The notes beneath the pieces were generated by a model that saw only the letters and a list, made by a program, of their open reading frames with translations, was not told where the DNA came from and did no database searches. Positions 23,901-36,479 of a stretch of 64,000 nt of DNA are shown here, in pieces. The translations under genes and the position numbers were made by a program. The number at the start of each line of letters is the position of its first letter. Within the stretch, counting starts at the first letter, position 1. Source of the DNA: Dipylidium caninum (lineage: Eukaryota; Platyhelminthes; Cestoda; Cyclophyllidea; Dipylidiidae); the NCBI GenBank assembly GCA_017562135.1, contig QEYB01000825.1:434001-498000 (forward strand). Direction: 5' to 3'.

Positions 23901-24365
23901 AGAGAGAACTAATGGCCCTCTCTCCCTGCGGACACTCAAAATTCCTGTGCCTAAATTCACAGAGCGAAATCAAGAGATGTTGTTTACTTTTTTTTGTTTT
24001 TGAGAGTCCGTGTACCTTGCTCGAGGGGATGAGGCGCGACGAGATGGGACTTAGTGTTCACCTCGAGTTCCCTCGCTCTCTCGCTCTGTCTCTTCGTCTT
24101 CCTCCCTCTCTCTCTCTCACCCACACACACTCAAAACAGACGCACAGAAGCACACGAAACACGACACACGACCTTTGCTCTCTTCCTACTTCTCCTCCTC
24201 CTCCGCCGCCGTCGCCGCCGCAGCCGCCGCCTCTTCCACCTCCTCCTCCTCTCGAGAACGAGCAAACAAACATAGGCAAACACACACTTTGGATCGTGTG
24301 GCTGCTCGTTCTCTCAACCACCTCACTCGCTCAAGGATGACGCCTGTCTGGTTGTCACTGACGCT
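17991..24365. other. Gene-free stretch with polypurine blocks
   Basis: No host gene recognised. It contains purine-rich blocks at about 21040-21600, 22466-22590 and 22950-23065, a diverged tandem duplication (21184-21300 and 21603-21713), and C/G runs near 23530-23590. Long frames in 20.9-21.7 kb are Pro/Ser- or Arg/Glu-rich products of these tracts. A CCT/CCG-rich block at 24190-24260 precedes the left palindrome arm. Confidence 0.5.
21184..21713. repeat. Diverged tandem duplication embedded in purine tracts
   Basis: 21184-21300 and 21603-21713 share the order: AATGTGACnAAGAGA, a G-rich stretch, GGCGGG-AA-TTGG, TTCCCGTTTCC/TCCCGTTCCC, CGCT-TACAC-CTGGC. Each copy is preceded by a GGA-rich purine block, so the unit is about 415 bp of purine block plus unique segment. 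Confidence 0.6.
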
Positions 24366-26050
24366 TCTCCTCCTCCTCCTCCTCCCTCCTCCTCTCCTCC
24401 TCCTGCGCGTTCAGCCAAAGGCTTCTCTTCTATCACCGAGGAATTTCGTCTCTCCTTCCGCCCAATCGCACACGAGGCGGCATATCCTGATTCAGGTGGG
24501 GCAGTTCACACACGCTGTGATGCCCTTGAGCCAAAAGTCAAGGCCGCAAGTGACTAAATAATGTTTCACTTTTCGGACTAGTTAACCAAAGAGGAACACG
24601 GTCGGCACGCGACTGTCCTTCGCAGGTTCCGTCTGCAATGCGACTCAAAGCGATCTCATCCGCTGACAGTCCTTTCCACTGTGGAGTGGCAGTCAGCGAC
24701 TTTCTCCATGGTGGAGAGCACTCAGCGACGCGCTGCCTCATCCCTCGTCCCTCGTCCCTCGTCCCTCGTCTTTCGTCTTTCGTCTCTCGTCTCTTGTCTC
24801 TTGTCAACTCTCCACGCCTTCCAGGCACGACGACACTCGCAGCAAGTGTTGTCACGCCAATCACAATGACATCCGTCACACCTCACTGGTTCGCTTCAGA
24901 CTGCAATTTCCTCCCTCGACGCCGACTTGTGAACAACACAACACACACACACACAACTCCCATCTTATCAGAGAATTTGGAAAAGAGAGGAAGGCGAAGG
25001 CGAAGGGAAGGGGAAGGGGGAGGGAGAAAGACTCGCATTGCACGAAGGCGGACTAGTCGAGGGCAACAGGCCACGAGACGGTGGTAGCGAGTCCGCGGAC
25101 GCTTCTGCCCTGGCTCGGGGGACACAGACACCGAGGTCGGTGGTTTGGCCACGCATTTCAAACATTCGGCCCCTTTTCGCTGGCGTTTTATCCAAATTCG
25201 GGCAGATTTCCTAGGGGAAGTCGGCGATATTCCCAAGGGCATGGAGGCACAAACGAGACTTTTCCGATTTGGATGGCGAAAATGCTACATGATCAAGTGC
25301 ACACGCCGCAGACTGTTTGGAGGAATCGTGGCCTCCTCCAATCTCCCCTTCGGTGTGCCATTCACCGAGGTGGACAGGAGCGTGTCGGGACCAATTTTGG
25401 TTGGGAAAGAGGGAAAAGACCCGAGGCGAGGACACTGACGCCGTCACTGACAAGCGAACAGTCAAAGGGACGCGTGTATGGCCACGGTAGTTGCAAATAG
25501 CACCAAGTAGACCGGCGCGGTGTTCTCGGGGGCTTCATCAACGCCTCTTACCCCCGAAACACATTTTTTGTCACTCCGACCATATTCCCCAACCATGGCT
25601 ACGCTAATTACGCCTTCGTCGAGCTCAGATCCACATGAAACACTGTTCTGGGGACACTTGAGCACCAGAAATGCAGTGGATGAGCGCCCGACACGCGTCT
25701 GTGAGGCCCATTTAAACGCTCGAATGGCCTGTGCCTTGAAATCCTTCATCTGCAGCAGTTAATTTGGCACAGGTTGAGTGGGTTTTTCCTCCCACTCGTA
25801 TCCAGAATGAGGAGGAGGAGGAGGAGGGAGGAGGGGGGAGGAGGGGAGGGGAGGAGGAGGATCTCCTTCCTTTGAACGCATCTATGGACTTCGGTGGAAA
25901 TCGGTCCACGGAAGTTCAACCTTGCAACTGTGCGGTATTTTCACTTGCCTGGCAGAATTTTTCCAGCCTCTAATGTCGTTCCACTGGCAAGTTTTGACCT
26001 GACCTCTTCCAGAAGTGCCTAAAGCCATTCCTTGTAGTGTATAATCCTTC
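24366..26050 (+). repeat. Left arm of a large inverted repeat
   Basis: About 1.69 kb that reappears in reverse orientation at 36480-38140, with matching sequence along almost its whole length and many small substitutions and indels. Landmarks shared by both arms: the heptamer array CCCTCGT/CTTTCGT (24741-24805), the CCACTGTGG/CCATGGTGG region just before it, a (CA)-type run near 24940, a GAAGG/GGGGAA tract (24980-25030), and a GGA tract (25805-25862). Open frames present in one arm are broken by indels in the other, so the arms look non-coding. Confidence 0.9.
24741..24805 (+). repeat. Heptamer minisatellite CCCTCGT to CTTTCGT to CTCTTGT
   Basis: Eight to nine 7-bp units whose sequence changes step by step along the array. 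The same array, in the opposite orientation, lies at about 37700-37768 in the other arm, so it predates the inverted duplication. Confidence 0.88.
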
Positions 26051-28122
26051 CAGTGTGGCTTAACCTACATATTTCGTTGCTTTCGCACAATGTAAAAGCA
26101 CGCCGACCGGCCAGGTGAAAATACAACATTTGTGAGACATTCTCTACTGCGTGAAGACCCTCGTGATTCTCCAGTCGGTGGATGAGTCGAATGCGGCGGA
26201 TATTTTTTGGTGATGAGGTGAGTTACGAGTTCTAAAATTGTCGCAGACGGGCGGTGTCGCCTTCCGGAATGCAAGAAAAAAGCTCTCCCCAGCGAACTAG
26301 AAAATTGAAAGAAAGGAAGAGGCGAACATCTCCCAGGAAGAAAGCTTTCCAAAGCCCATATGCAAACTTTTCACTTCAAGGTGAATGATTGCATTAGAAG
26401 GTGAGCGATAACACGTCAGCAGGCCCTCCCGAAGGCGAATGGAGCGAAGTGCTCTTGCGCTTTGACCACATCGGCAAGACAAACGACCTCGTTGGCAAAT
26501 GGCAATCTCCCCTGGTTGTAATAACGGCTTTGTCACTTCTCCATGTTCTCTCCCCTACTGAATTGAGCTCAGAGAAGAGGTGGTTCGCTTTGCCCCAGTG
26601 AGACCAAAAGCTAACTTCCCCCGCAAGCATTGGAGAATACACAACCTCCTCGCTCACAGCACCGACAGTCGAAGAAAAGATGAGTTAATTCATAGTCAGT
26701 GACGTTATGAAAGGCACAGGAGCTCCTCGGACCCCTTGGTCCCCCACAAATCGCGTGTCGCGCTCCCCTCGCCCCACCCGACCATCCCCACGCCGCCGCG
26801 GTCGCCGGCCCCCTCGGGCTGGTTTCCATTTCCCCATGGACAGGAGCGTGGACGGGGAGATTAAACTTTTCCCCGCTTTCTACGCGTTGCTTAACCCACC
26901 GTGGTGAGCCCAAAAGTCTCCCTCGCGCATGGAAGGCACCGCACACACAATGCACTCGGTTCTTAGCATTGTTTAATTAACCATGGTTTGCCTTATTCCT
27001 TTCTATTCATAAGTCCCGGGGCTATTTAGTCTTCATGCCAGGATGGTGACTTTTTGTGGCCGGAGGAGCGACACACCCTGCTATGACAAATTTACTCGTG
27101 TCATCACTCCGTTTAAGGTGACACTTCGGTCAAAAGTAAGCCGTCTTTTATCGTTTGGAGCGGTAATAGTCAAATTAGCGAACACTGTGGAACTTGTTTC
27201 TGCAAAAATGTTGTCTCTCGCCTAGCCATAAACTACTAAGATAAAATGAAGCGAGTTACTCACATGGCAAATAAACGCCTTCTAAAGCATCGTTTTACGT
27301 CTGTTCAATCACTTGGCACATTCACAAGAGACAACTAAATATAACGCGTGAGACAGGTGCGGGAGCTGTCGATTTAACACTGTCGGCTTAGCCGATGCCT
27401 TCGAAAATCCAGCAAAGGCATGTAAATCCCAGGTGCGATGCTCCGACGACCTCGGACTGTGACAAGGCCAAGCGCCTTTGCCGAGAGAGAGAAGCACGAA
27501 GTCGGTGTTAGACAGCAATTACAAGCGTGAAAGCAACGCTGGTATAGTGTTGTAAATGCAAGTATGTTCCAGCAAGAGCAATCACGTATGCCACGTTGAA
27601 ATGCGTCATTGCTCTTGTTTATGTGTCAGAGAGATAGCGAGACCTGGTCTTTCTTTCAGTTAGGTGTTTACAGATTTGTACAAAGCGAATGAGAGAGAGA
27701 ACGTTGACGCCTTAGCAGGCAGACATGTTAAAGCCCTGTTCCAAGTCTGATCTGTTGTGTCCGGGCACACACCCACGCACACAACTGTCAGGAGTGATGT
27801 CCGGGCTCTCTGACCGCCTTAACAGCAATGCCAGATCGGTCAGCGTTCTTGTTGGGGTCATGGCTGAGCAAGCGGAAATAGACGGTCCAGTGGCTGTAAA
27901 TTCAATGGTTACTCCTGCTACAGTACTTTGAACGGGTTTAAAAAGGAGGAAATCTTCTATATAACAGACCGCATTTATTACGCCTACTTAAGTCTTATAA
28001 GTAGGCGCCTGCAGAGGCTGTTGCACAATAATGTCAGATTTAATTTGCTTTAACTAAAGGTCTTAAATAGAGGGTTTTTTCTTCGGATATAACGGGTGAA
28101 ATTGCCTTTATAAGTCAGTCTA
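26051..28122. other. Left part of palindrome spacer, no gene seen
   Basis: Frames of 60-114 codons on both strands at 26.3-27.0 kb have no recognised domain. A 10-bp stem hairpin occurs at 27981-28007. A short inverted pair (CAAGAGCAAT / ATTGCTCTTG) spans about 27574-27617. Confidence 0.4.
27981..28007. repeat. Perfect hairpin, 10-bp stem, 7-nt loop
   Basis: CGCCTACTTA (27981-27990) and its exact reverse complement TAAGTAGGCG (27998-28007) flank AGTCTTA. It lies about 115 bp before the reverse-transcriptase-like fragment. Confidence 0.8.
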
Positions 28123-28476
28123 ATGTTAGCATTCCCGATTGCAGACTCTCTTATAGGCCTTCATCGTGTCGACTTGCAGACGAGCGGAGAAGATGAAGTA
28201 GATGCGTTTAACGTCAAGGACACTGGAATATTTAATTCTCAAAAAGGGTTTGTACTTCTTAAAAGCAAGACTTTTCGCCATTTCGACAAAATTTTACTCA
28301 CTTTCTTTAATGAAGTTCAACAAAAGCCACAAATTTCGAAATCGATGAGTGTAAAAAATTTATTAGTTTACTTGGATGATGTAATCTTACAACGCTTATC
28401 TAAGCAAAACACGTCCTTAAGACCCATACAATTGGTGTTTACAAATGTCTTCCCGAGACAGCCGAGTGGACAATGA
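28123..28476 (+). pseudogene. Ty3/Gypsy-type reverse transcriptase fragment
   Basis: A 117-codon frame resembles the core of a Ty3/Gypsy reverse transcriptase. It has FPI near the start (residues 4-6), a VDLQTSG segment (16-22) where the family has LDLxSGY, DTGIFNSQKGF (33-43) where the family has KTAFxTxxGxF, KTFRHFDKIL (49-58) where it has ATFQRxMDxxL, and LLVYLDDVIL (80-89) containing the catalytic-site YLDD. The spacing between these landmarks is right for the family. The MPFGL motif is not preserved, the first catalytic Asp context is altered, and no gag, RNase H, integrase or LTR was found nearby. It is probably a dead fragment, though the frame is still open. Confidence 0.68.
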
Positions 28477-31400
28477 AGTCGGTTGATTTGACCTCAGGCG
28501 AGTGAGTCATCAGCCGAGACGAGTGACCGACGCTGAGGTCACGGGGGCTGACACGCCTTGTCATCTTAAAAGTACTCATTTTTGGCATCCGAGGCCTTAT
28601 GCGAAACTCCTTTATTCCTACTTACCCTTCGACTCATGCCCCCAGTCTCATCTTCCACCGACTTCCCCTTTTTTGCGAAATTGACGTAAAGAGAATTGGG
28701 CGAGATTACTTGAGGGAAGACGAAAGCTCCTCTAAAGCGATGAAACTCCTGCCGAAATTATAGTAATTACCATATAACAATTAGTCTCAAATGACACCGC
28801 GCGATATGAATTCCCTTTCCTTAGATGTTTTATCTCCCAAAGTAGCCATTAAGATTATCACGCGGCGCTATAATCCTTTTTTCCCACCAGAATAACATTT
28901 GTTTAATCCGAATGGCCGGATTTAACACAAAGCCACCACCAGCAGCGTTATTCCCCGAATGGGATGGGCATTTGGCCTTCTGTTTAGGCCTCGTTCATTA
29001 CCGCCTCTGGCGCTAATTTCCCAGTAAACTACTGACACCACGTCGAGTGAGGGGAGAAAATTTCGTCCTAATGCAATAGGTCTCAGCCTGCTTGTTTCGG
29101 GCTGTTTCGGGACAAAGAGAGGTTAGTTAGCTGGCTCGACTGTGGCCCTGGAAAAAGTGCTAACACATCGACTAGGTGTCACTCGCCCTGAAATTCTCCC
29201 ACTTGAAGTGATGACACCGAAGTGGAAGCCAATTTTGATTTCATGAGTGTCAGAAAAAGCAACGGACGTTGTTTAAGATGGCAACTTCGGCTTGATCGCA
29301 TCGAGTTAATTTTATCAGGAGGACAAACCTCCAGGAAACGGCAATATTTATGTACTTTGTGAGGTTACGAGAAAAACAGCATTAGTAAGGCCATCCGACA
29401 GCCTGATGCGCATCAAACGGAGTTAAAATCTCGAGGGGGCGGGGGACGACGAAAAGTTCTCCCTCCTCCCGTGAAAGGAGAGGGCGGCCGGGCGAAAAGC
29501 CTGAGAAAAACCGCATTTCTACCGCGGAAAAATGTCTTCTTCAAAGTCGTGGTGTCAACACGCTGAGGTGGAAGACGTTAAAGCTGGCGATGGATCAAGG
29601 GGCTTCACCCGTTGCCACTGGCAGTTTGATGGTAGCTGTGAGTCGAGCCGGGAGTTGGGAGAATGCTTTGCAGTGGCAGTGTGGAGGGAGATTGTGCTTC
29701 TCCAGGCCATCGGTGTTAATCTCGACCCAGTTGGTCATTCCTTTCCATCGAGATAGGGCGATATCGTCTCTCTCCGCACCATACACAAACACACAGCTTT
29801 TTTCTGACCAGAGGAGTAGATTTTTGCCCTCGCAGTGGGGCAGATCGGGGGGGAGAGAGAGAGAGAGAGAGAGAGAAGATTTTGCCCAAATTACCATCTA
29901 CTCTACTAGGCATGAGTGTAATTAAACGTGTTGCAAATTTTGCCAAACCGAGGCAGATTGCATCATTCACTTTTCTACTACATGAGACTGGCAGTCAACT
30001 GTTTTTTGCTCCCAAAGTCGTAAATTAAGGCGGCATTGGTGAAATCCCTGGGCGACTGAAAGAGCATTTGTGAGCAAATTCGATGGGGGAAAAGAAGGCG
30101 GCGGCTGGAGGCCCATCAGCTGGGTGGTCGTCGGACACAAATTCAAAAATCTGCTGGTCTGTTAAATAAATGGGAAAGTGGAAGCACCTCGACAAGTGTC
30201 AGGTGTCTGGACAGTCAGACTAAGACGAAATGGCGCAAGAAGAATCGTCTAGTGGCCAAGTCGAGGCGGTCAGAGAGTTAAATCGCCTGAGAAGCCTCCA
30301 AGTGCATAAATGAGTGAAGAACTATTTCAATTTCCCTCAGATTTACGCGGTTTTACCCTTAAATTAGGTATTAGTGGAATGGAGTAGGATGAGGGAGAAT
30401 TGCCACCTTCTGCTGACCTTCTGGTTGTCCCTCGGAGGGAAGCGGGAAAGGACGGCGAGTTTTAAAATAGAAAATATCCCCTCAGGCGGCTCATCAAAGC
30501 TCAACAAAACGTCATCTGACGCTGAAAAGGTGGAGACACATGAATGTCATTTCTGGCTTGGCTATGGGGAAATCGTGTCGACATGGGAGAGGAAGTTGAG
30601 GAGGTCAGAGAGTGAAACCGTCTGGGAAGCCTCCGAGTGAAAAACTGAGCAAAGAACTGCCTCAACTTCCCTCCGATTAAATCAGACCTTAATGGAATGG
30701 GATAAGGCAGAATTGCCACCTTCTGCTGACCTCCTGGATGTCCCTCAGGGGGAGGCGGGAAATGACGGCAAGTTTTGAGGCAAAAAAATCTTCTCAGGCT
30801 GCTCATAAAAGCTTTTTTCAACTTCTCCCTCCCATAGCTTTGCTTCCGTGACAAGCTATTCAACGACCATTGCACTAACGACAGAAAAATCTTGTCCCTT
30901 GCAAGTCTCCCTGGACCGGACAAAGTCGGGTTTGGCGCTGAGGACGGGTTTGCAGAACTTTCCTCGACTAAAAGCCACTTTTTGGTCTAAAAATGCCCAA
31001 AGATCGTGTAGAAATTTGAGCCTACTTTGAGTTGGAGAGTCTGCGTTGGAATGACACGCAGTAGGACGAAGAGAATTTGGCCAGAATCGTCCTGTCGTTG
31101 TCATTCATCTAGTTTGAACTGCAAATAACAAATCCCCTCCCCAGTAAGTTATTTTGCTTATTTAATACCCACTTGACTGAACAATTGTTGTTAACGTTTT
31201 TGTTTTGGCGAGGTGGACAAATCGGAATTTTCCGGGTGAGGACAGCATTCGGACTATTTTCCTTTCGGTCTGATTTACACAAGTATTTGCGGTGCCAAAA
31301 CGGGAGATTTACCGCTACAATTTCCTCTTTTGAGTCCCACTTGACAAGTTTTTTCTCCATCCTTACGACTCAATCCTGCGTTTCCAGCGCATCAGACGAG

Positions 31401-34400
31401 GCTAATCACTTTGAATCCGAGATATGGTATATTTTTTTCGATTTAGATGAATTGGCTAGGAAATCAGTGCCTCAACACTCGACTTTTCACTGAGCTCACA
31501 ACCTTGAGCGTGTCGGAGAGGAAAAGAAATCGTGAAGCCTGTCCAATCCTATTGGCGGTGGAAGCCGAAGCATTCAGCTGCGTGCAGATGCAAAGAAGGC
31601 GGCTCTCCGTGGTTCATCGCCCTCTTGGTGACGGCTACCGAATATCCTGTAACTCCGCCACGCCACCGAAGGCATCGGAGGCACCGAGGGGCAGACCGTC
31701 ATCACGCACAGCGCGATTCCGTCTCAGACTGTTGATGTTGGACGACACGATGAAAGTAACGATGAACCCGACTAGGTGAAGCTTGTGATGGGTTTCAAAG
31801 CCTCCTCGTAATATACGCGTCGAATCTAAACATAAAACTTGCACATGGGGATGGTGCAGTGCCGGGTAGTTGGGAATGGAGGAGTCGCGCACTCTCCTCA
31901 AAGAGTAAACTTGTCATAAGGCGAGCGAAGGGGAGGCCAAAACTTAACTTTTCCCAGCCACTACACGCAGCAACTGGGGCAGAAGGACTGGGCCAAGTCA
32001 ACCTCGTCTAAACGCAACTGAGCACAACATCAGCCGGCAATGGATACGTGGTGACAAGACAAATTTACTGCCACCCGACACGTTTTCTTCCCCCACTCCA
32101 CCAGCCACGGCCTTTCAACAGCAGAGAAACCCGAATTTTGTTAGTCTCGTCCAAACGAGAGACTTTTCCGGTGAGCCTCTGGGGAAAATTTTCCCTGTTC
32201 AACGTCCACTTGCACCTTTTCTGGAGGCAGAAACCTCTCAACAACCGCCAAAATGAGTCTCTTTGAAAGTTTCAGCCCGTCAATTTCTTGTCAACAAACA
32301 AAGATCTCCTGCTTTTATACCATGTTTATTTTTTAAAAGCTAAAAAGTTGAAATTTCTCGCCAATAAGATTGGCTCTTAAACGCCTAAAAGGGGACAGTG
32401 ATTTCAGGGCTTTTCGTTGTCCGTTTAACTTTTCGTCTACGCCCAAAATGTTAACCAACTGTGAGGGCAAAAACAGGAAACCCTGGGGCGAAAAGGAAGT
32501 GCCTGCATCACAACAATGTGTATTTAAAACTCCCAAATCACATGACCCTGCAGCGGTTTTCCTCACCACACCGTGAGAGGGCGACGGGGATAAAACAACC
32601 AGGAAAAGACCTTCTTAAACACGACAGGTGGAATGATTTGGGGAGAAGAGGCAGAAAAGGATGTTAACCAATGCGGTGTACATTCAAGCGCACATCCGAG
32701 AGGCGGTGGTCACGGAGGAGTGGCGAGAGAAGACCCGAGAGAAATGTCGAGGTGGATTTGGTTAGGGTGAGGATGAAGAAGTCAGTCCGCAGAGCGTGTG
32801 GAGTTTAGGGGAATGTGCCATTTTTCTTAAAAATAGTCTTCACTTTGGCATTTGAGAAGGTTGGAGGCAAATCTAGGGGGATGAAGGAGGCAAAGCGGTG
32901 TATTTCGACGCTGTGACACTGAAAAACTGACTAGAAGGAGGTGAAGGGGCAACGTTGAAATGGTGGACTTCTCGCGACTGACTCGTTCCTCCCACCACGA
33001 GGCCATTCCAGCAGCACTTGGCATTAATTTCCGCAGCCGGGCACTTGTTTCAAAGGCGGCTGAAGAATTAACCGCCTCGAGGATAAGTCAAACAAAAAAA
33101 ACAAAAACAACTGTATCATTTAGTGTAAGCAAATTTTGGGGAAAAATGTTGTTATTCGGAGCTCAACACAACGCTAACACAATCCTGTGAGGATATTTCG
33201 AAGAGACTTTAGTAGGAGAGGAAGGGGATGTAACAACGGGTCATTAAAATACGCTCAAGGTGAAAATAAAAGGAGGATCTGGTGGAGAAGACGAAACCAA
33301 CTGTGAATAGACTATGAGGAAATAAGGCGAGTAACTCATATTTTTTTGTCGAATTTTTGGGGAAAAAAGAAAACATTTCGACATGAGACTAACGAAATGT
33401 CTCCCCGCCTCTCCCCGCCTCCAGCAAACTCCTCTTCTCCGCCCCCCTTCGTGCCCCTCCGTTTCCCCCCTCCCCCCCCCCCGCGGTGCTGGAAAGTGGT
33501 TGGAGAGAAGAGGAACTTCTGTATCCGCGTGATTTGCACGAGTTGTGGAGGAAATAAGATGAAAATGCCATTCATCAATGCCACATCTTCGACCACTTGT
33601 GGGCAATTTCGAATGTTTAGGCCTTTTTGACGCCCTCTCCACGGGTGGTGTTGGACAACATTGTCTTTAAAGAGCTCGACATCGCCAGGACAGACAACAA
33701 CTCCTTCACAATGTAAGTTGATAATTAATTGTTTAAAAATATGTGGCTTTGTCACAATAAAAAGTGGTCAAAAATCCTGATGTCAGAGATGCGAATCGCT
33801 TTGGCATGCGAAGGGTCTGGGAAAGTGATAAGCCCAGTGACATGTGACAGGTTAGTGGCATTATGCCAGGAGAGAAGAGGAGTTCAACCATTCGCCCCGT
33901 CGACCACCTGAAATGACAAAATTTGACTAGACGCAGCAGACAGACGTTCATCTCATCTCGTGTCACCACAGACTACAACCGTAGTCGTAAGGACGGCTAA
34001 TTCATAGTTTCCATCCGACGTCACAACGTCGCGAATAGTTCGGTGTGTGTGTGGACTGGGTTCCACAAGTTGGCGTCCTCAACTCCTTCGCGTTGTCAAA
34101 ATGGACCTCGAGACGCCTTGACAGCACTCAAATTGTGAAAAAGACATTTTCAGAAGCAAAATCGAGCCTTTTTATCTTCAGTGCCTCCTTAATGCCTTTC
34201 TCAGAGTGTTTTGTTCCCATTTAATTTGAGCAAAAAAATAATAATAATAATGTGCTAAAAGTGGGGAAAATTGTTTCAAAATGCGTATGAAGAATAGCTT
34301 CACAATTAGTAAGTAAAAATATCTCGATTGCAGTTGAATAGAGAGTAAAAGAGCCGCTCGTTTCATAGTTTCCGCCCTAAACGAGGATCCTATTAATGCC

Positions 34401-36479
34401 CAGTGATAAAATGAACCGCCCACTTGATGTTACGTGGCCAAGGGGAAGTAGTTTGAAGGGCGGGAGGCTTGACAGTCTCAGCAGGGGACATAAAATGGTG
34501 CGGCATTTGGGAAAGTGGCCGGTAAACACCACATGTAACCATGGCGATCATCGGTTAAGACAAAAGTTAGCGAATTATAGGGGAAAGAGGGCTTTCTTAG
34601 CAGAAAAGAAGGCCAAATAAATCGTGGAATAGTTGACACCTCGGTAGCCTTGCCAGGTTAACTTAAAGGGGAGCGAAGGGGAAGGAAGCCTTCGCCAAAC
34701 ACTCATGGGGAAGGGGAAGCAGTCTTCAAGTCGGTCGTTTACACGCATAAAGTCAAAGTGGCCGGCGATAGATGCGTGTGGAAATGGAACGAATCAAACA
34801 ACGCGTAGCCATGGAGACAATTATTTTAACCTGAGAATGATTTTTTCCTCACTGTTACCCGACTGCCCAGTTGAGGAGGGGGAAAAGAGACAAGCCTTTA
34901 AAACAAAATGGGCTAAAAGTCCACCAGCAGTAAACCAGGCTGCCCAATCGCTTCCACTTCGATGGCGACAAGAGAAGTCTACGTCATTTGGGGCGGTGGG
35001 ACAATTTTGGCCTTCGCGGGGTGGGAGAAGAGTCGTCCCCACTGTGTGATCTCCTCCAAATCATCCCAGCGCCATTCATACTCCATTGTTTAGGTTTTAT
35101 TTACGTCTGTATCATTTTATTTAAAGTTAAATTCTGCTACACAGAGGCAGACGAACAGCCTACAACTGCTTTGCCTGTTATGGACGGGCGAGTGGAGGCT
35201 GAGGAGGCCTCTTTGTTGTGCCATCCCCCCGGGGGCTTAAGGAAACCGGTGGTGATGCGGGAGTCCGCCTTATTTCGCCTCATTTTATGGCCTCACCAAC
35301 CCCTCCGGACGCGCGAAATCGGAGGCGGAGTGGAAATTAGCGATTTCATTGAGGTGACAGAGATGCATGGCCACGTGTACTATTGGGATGGAAGTGTGTT
35401 TAACGAATGCGCTTACAAGGGGAATGGACTTTTGTTGCATCAAAAAAATGAGGAGAATTTAGAATCGGGCCACGGGAGTTGGCAGGGCGAGGAGGACGAG
35501 CCGCCAAGTATTTACAAGGACCGGCCTCTTTGGACGGGTTTCAAGGGGCCGAGGTGGAATCTTCATGACGGTCTCCTCTCCACCAGGGGAAAGGAAATAA
35601 GATCTGACTGTTGTGTGGATGACCGAGGGGCGTTTGCAAGAAAATTGGAGTCTGGATAGCGGGTCTTCCCTGAAGATGCCACAGTCTTAGAAATGACACT
35701 TTCACTTTAATCAAGAGAAGAGAACTCCCAGGTTGGAATCCACACAAAACCGACGAAACCTGTCGATGATAATGTCTGCCTCGTTGGTACCGCCGAGACG
35801 ATTTCCCCTCCAGTGGGGCAGTGGAGACAGAATCTGACTGCCATGTGGAAGGCGAAGGATGATCAAGACACGGTTGTACTCAAGTCCGGACTTAAAAAGT
35901 GGATCACTTTTCCACGAAAACTTAGCTGCATCTTGAATTTTCCCTGAACATCCCAGAGTCTTACAAGTGACATTTGCGCAGCAATGCCACCCCTCCGAGG
36001 TTTGGACTCACAAAAACTGACGAAACCGTCAAGATTTAACGAACCAACACAACGAGGAGCGATAGTGCTCCACAGTCTCCCTGCAATGCCTGATGGCGAG
36101 GAAGTTTTACCACAGAACGGACGAGAACATCGGTGGAGAACAGAAAGGGTGATGGAGTCGTGATGAATGGTGCCTCATTCAGTCACCACAGCATACCTCG
36201 GCATTTCGGTTTCTGCATACAAATAATGAGAGCGGAGGAACTTCCTTTGGGTTCCACGGGGGGGGGGGGGAAGAAGCCGCATCCCGCACGGTGGCCACTT
36301 CCCGCTGCCTGTGACACAGTCGGAGTGGAGAATGCAGGATCTGGCGAGCTGGTGAGCGCCTCTAAATGGTGTTTGTATCAAACTGCTGAGTGCTTTCAAG
36401 CTTTTCACATTTTGCTGAAGTTTCCAGAGAATAACCATTCGACTCACCATTCCTTCTCAAACGATGAATTTTACACCGT
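28477..36479. other. Right part of palindrome spacer, no host gene seen
   Basis: Holds the tandem duplication at 30263-30814, a GA run at 29852-29877, a poly-C tract at 33466-33482 and a G run at 36257-36270. The longest frame (34988-35659, 223 codons) has a hydrophobic stretch near residues 29-50 but no domain, no splice context I trust, and unremarkable composition, so it is not called a gene. Confidence 0.45.
30263..30814. repeat. Diverged tandem duplication, period about 334 bp
   Basis: Copy 1 (about 30263-30505) and copy 2 (about 30599-30814) share GGTCAGAGAGT, GAAGCCTCC-AGTG, CAA-TTCCCTC-GATT, a 20-bp block around ATTGCCACCTTCTGCTGACC, and GGCTGCTCAT-AAAGCT in the same order. The offset at the first block is 334 bp. 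Confidence 0.8.

Noticed and set aside
25462..25749. 95-codon minus-strand frame in the left palindrome arm, partly repeated at 36745-37044
   Set aside because: The copy in the other arm has substitutions and a stop that break it, so there is no sign of selection on the protein.
27574..27617. Possible microRNA-like foldback (CAAGAGCAAT / ATTGCTCTTG)
   Set aside because: Only a 10-bp core pairs; the flanks do not extend the stem to microRNA-precursor length and it matches no microRNA I recall.
34988..35659. 223-codon plus-strand frame with a hydrophobic N-terminal segment
   Set aside because: No recognisable domain, no promoter or splice context, and comparable open frames occur by chance in this composition.
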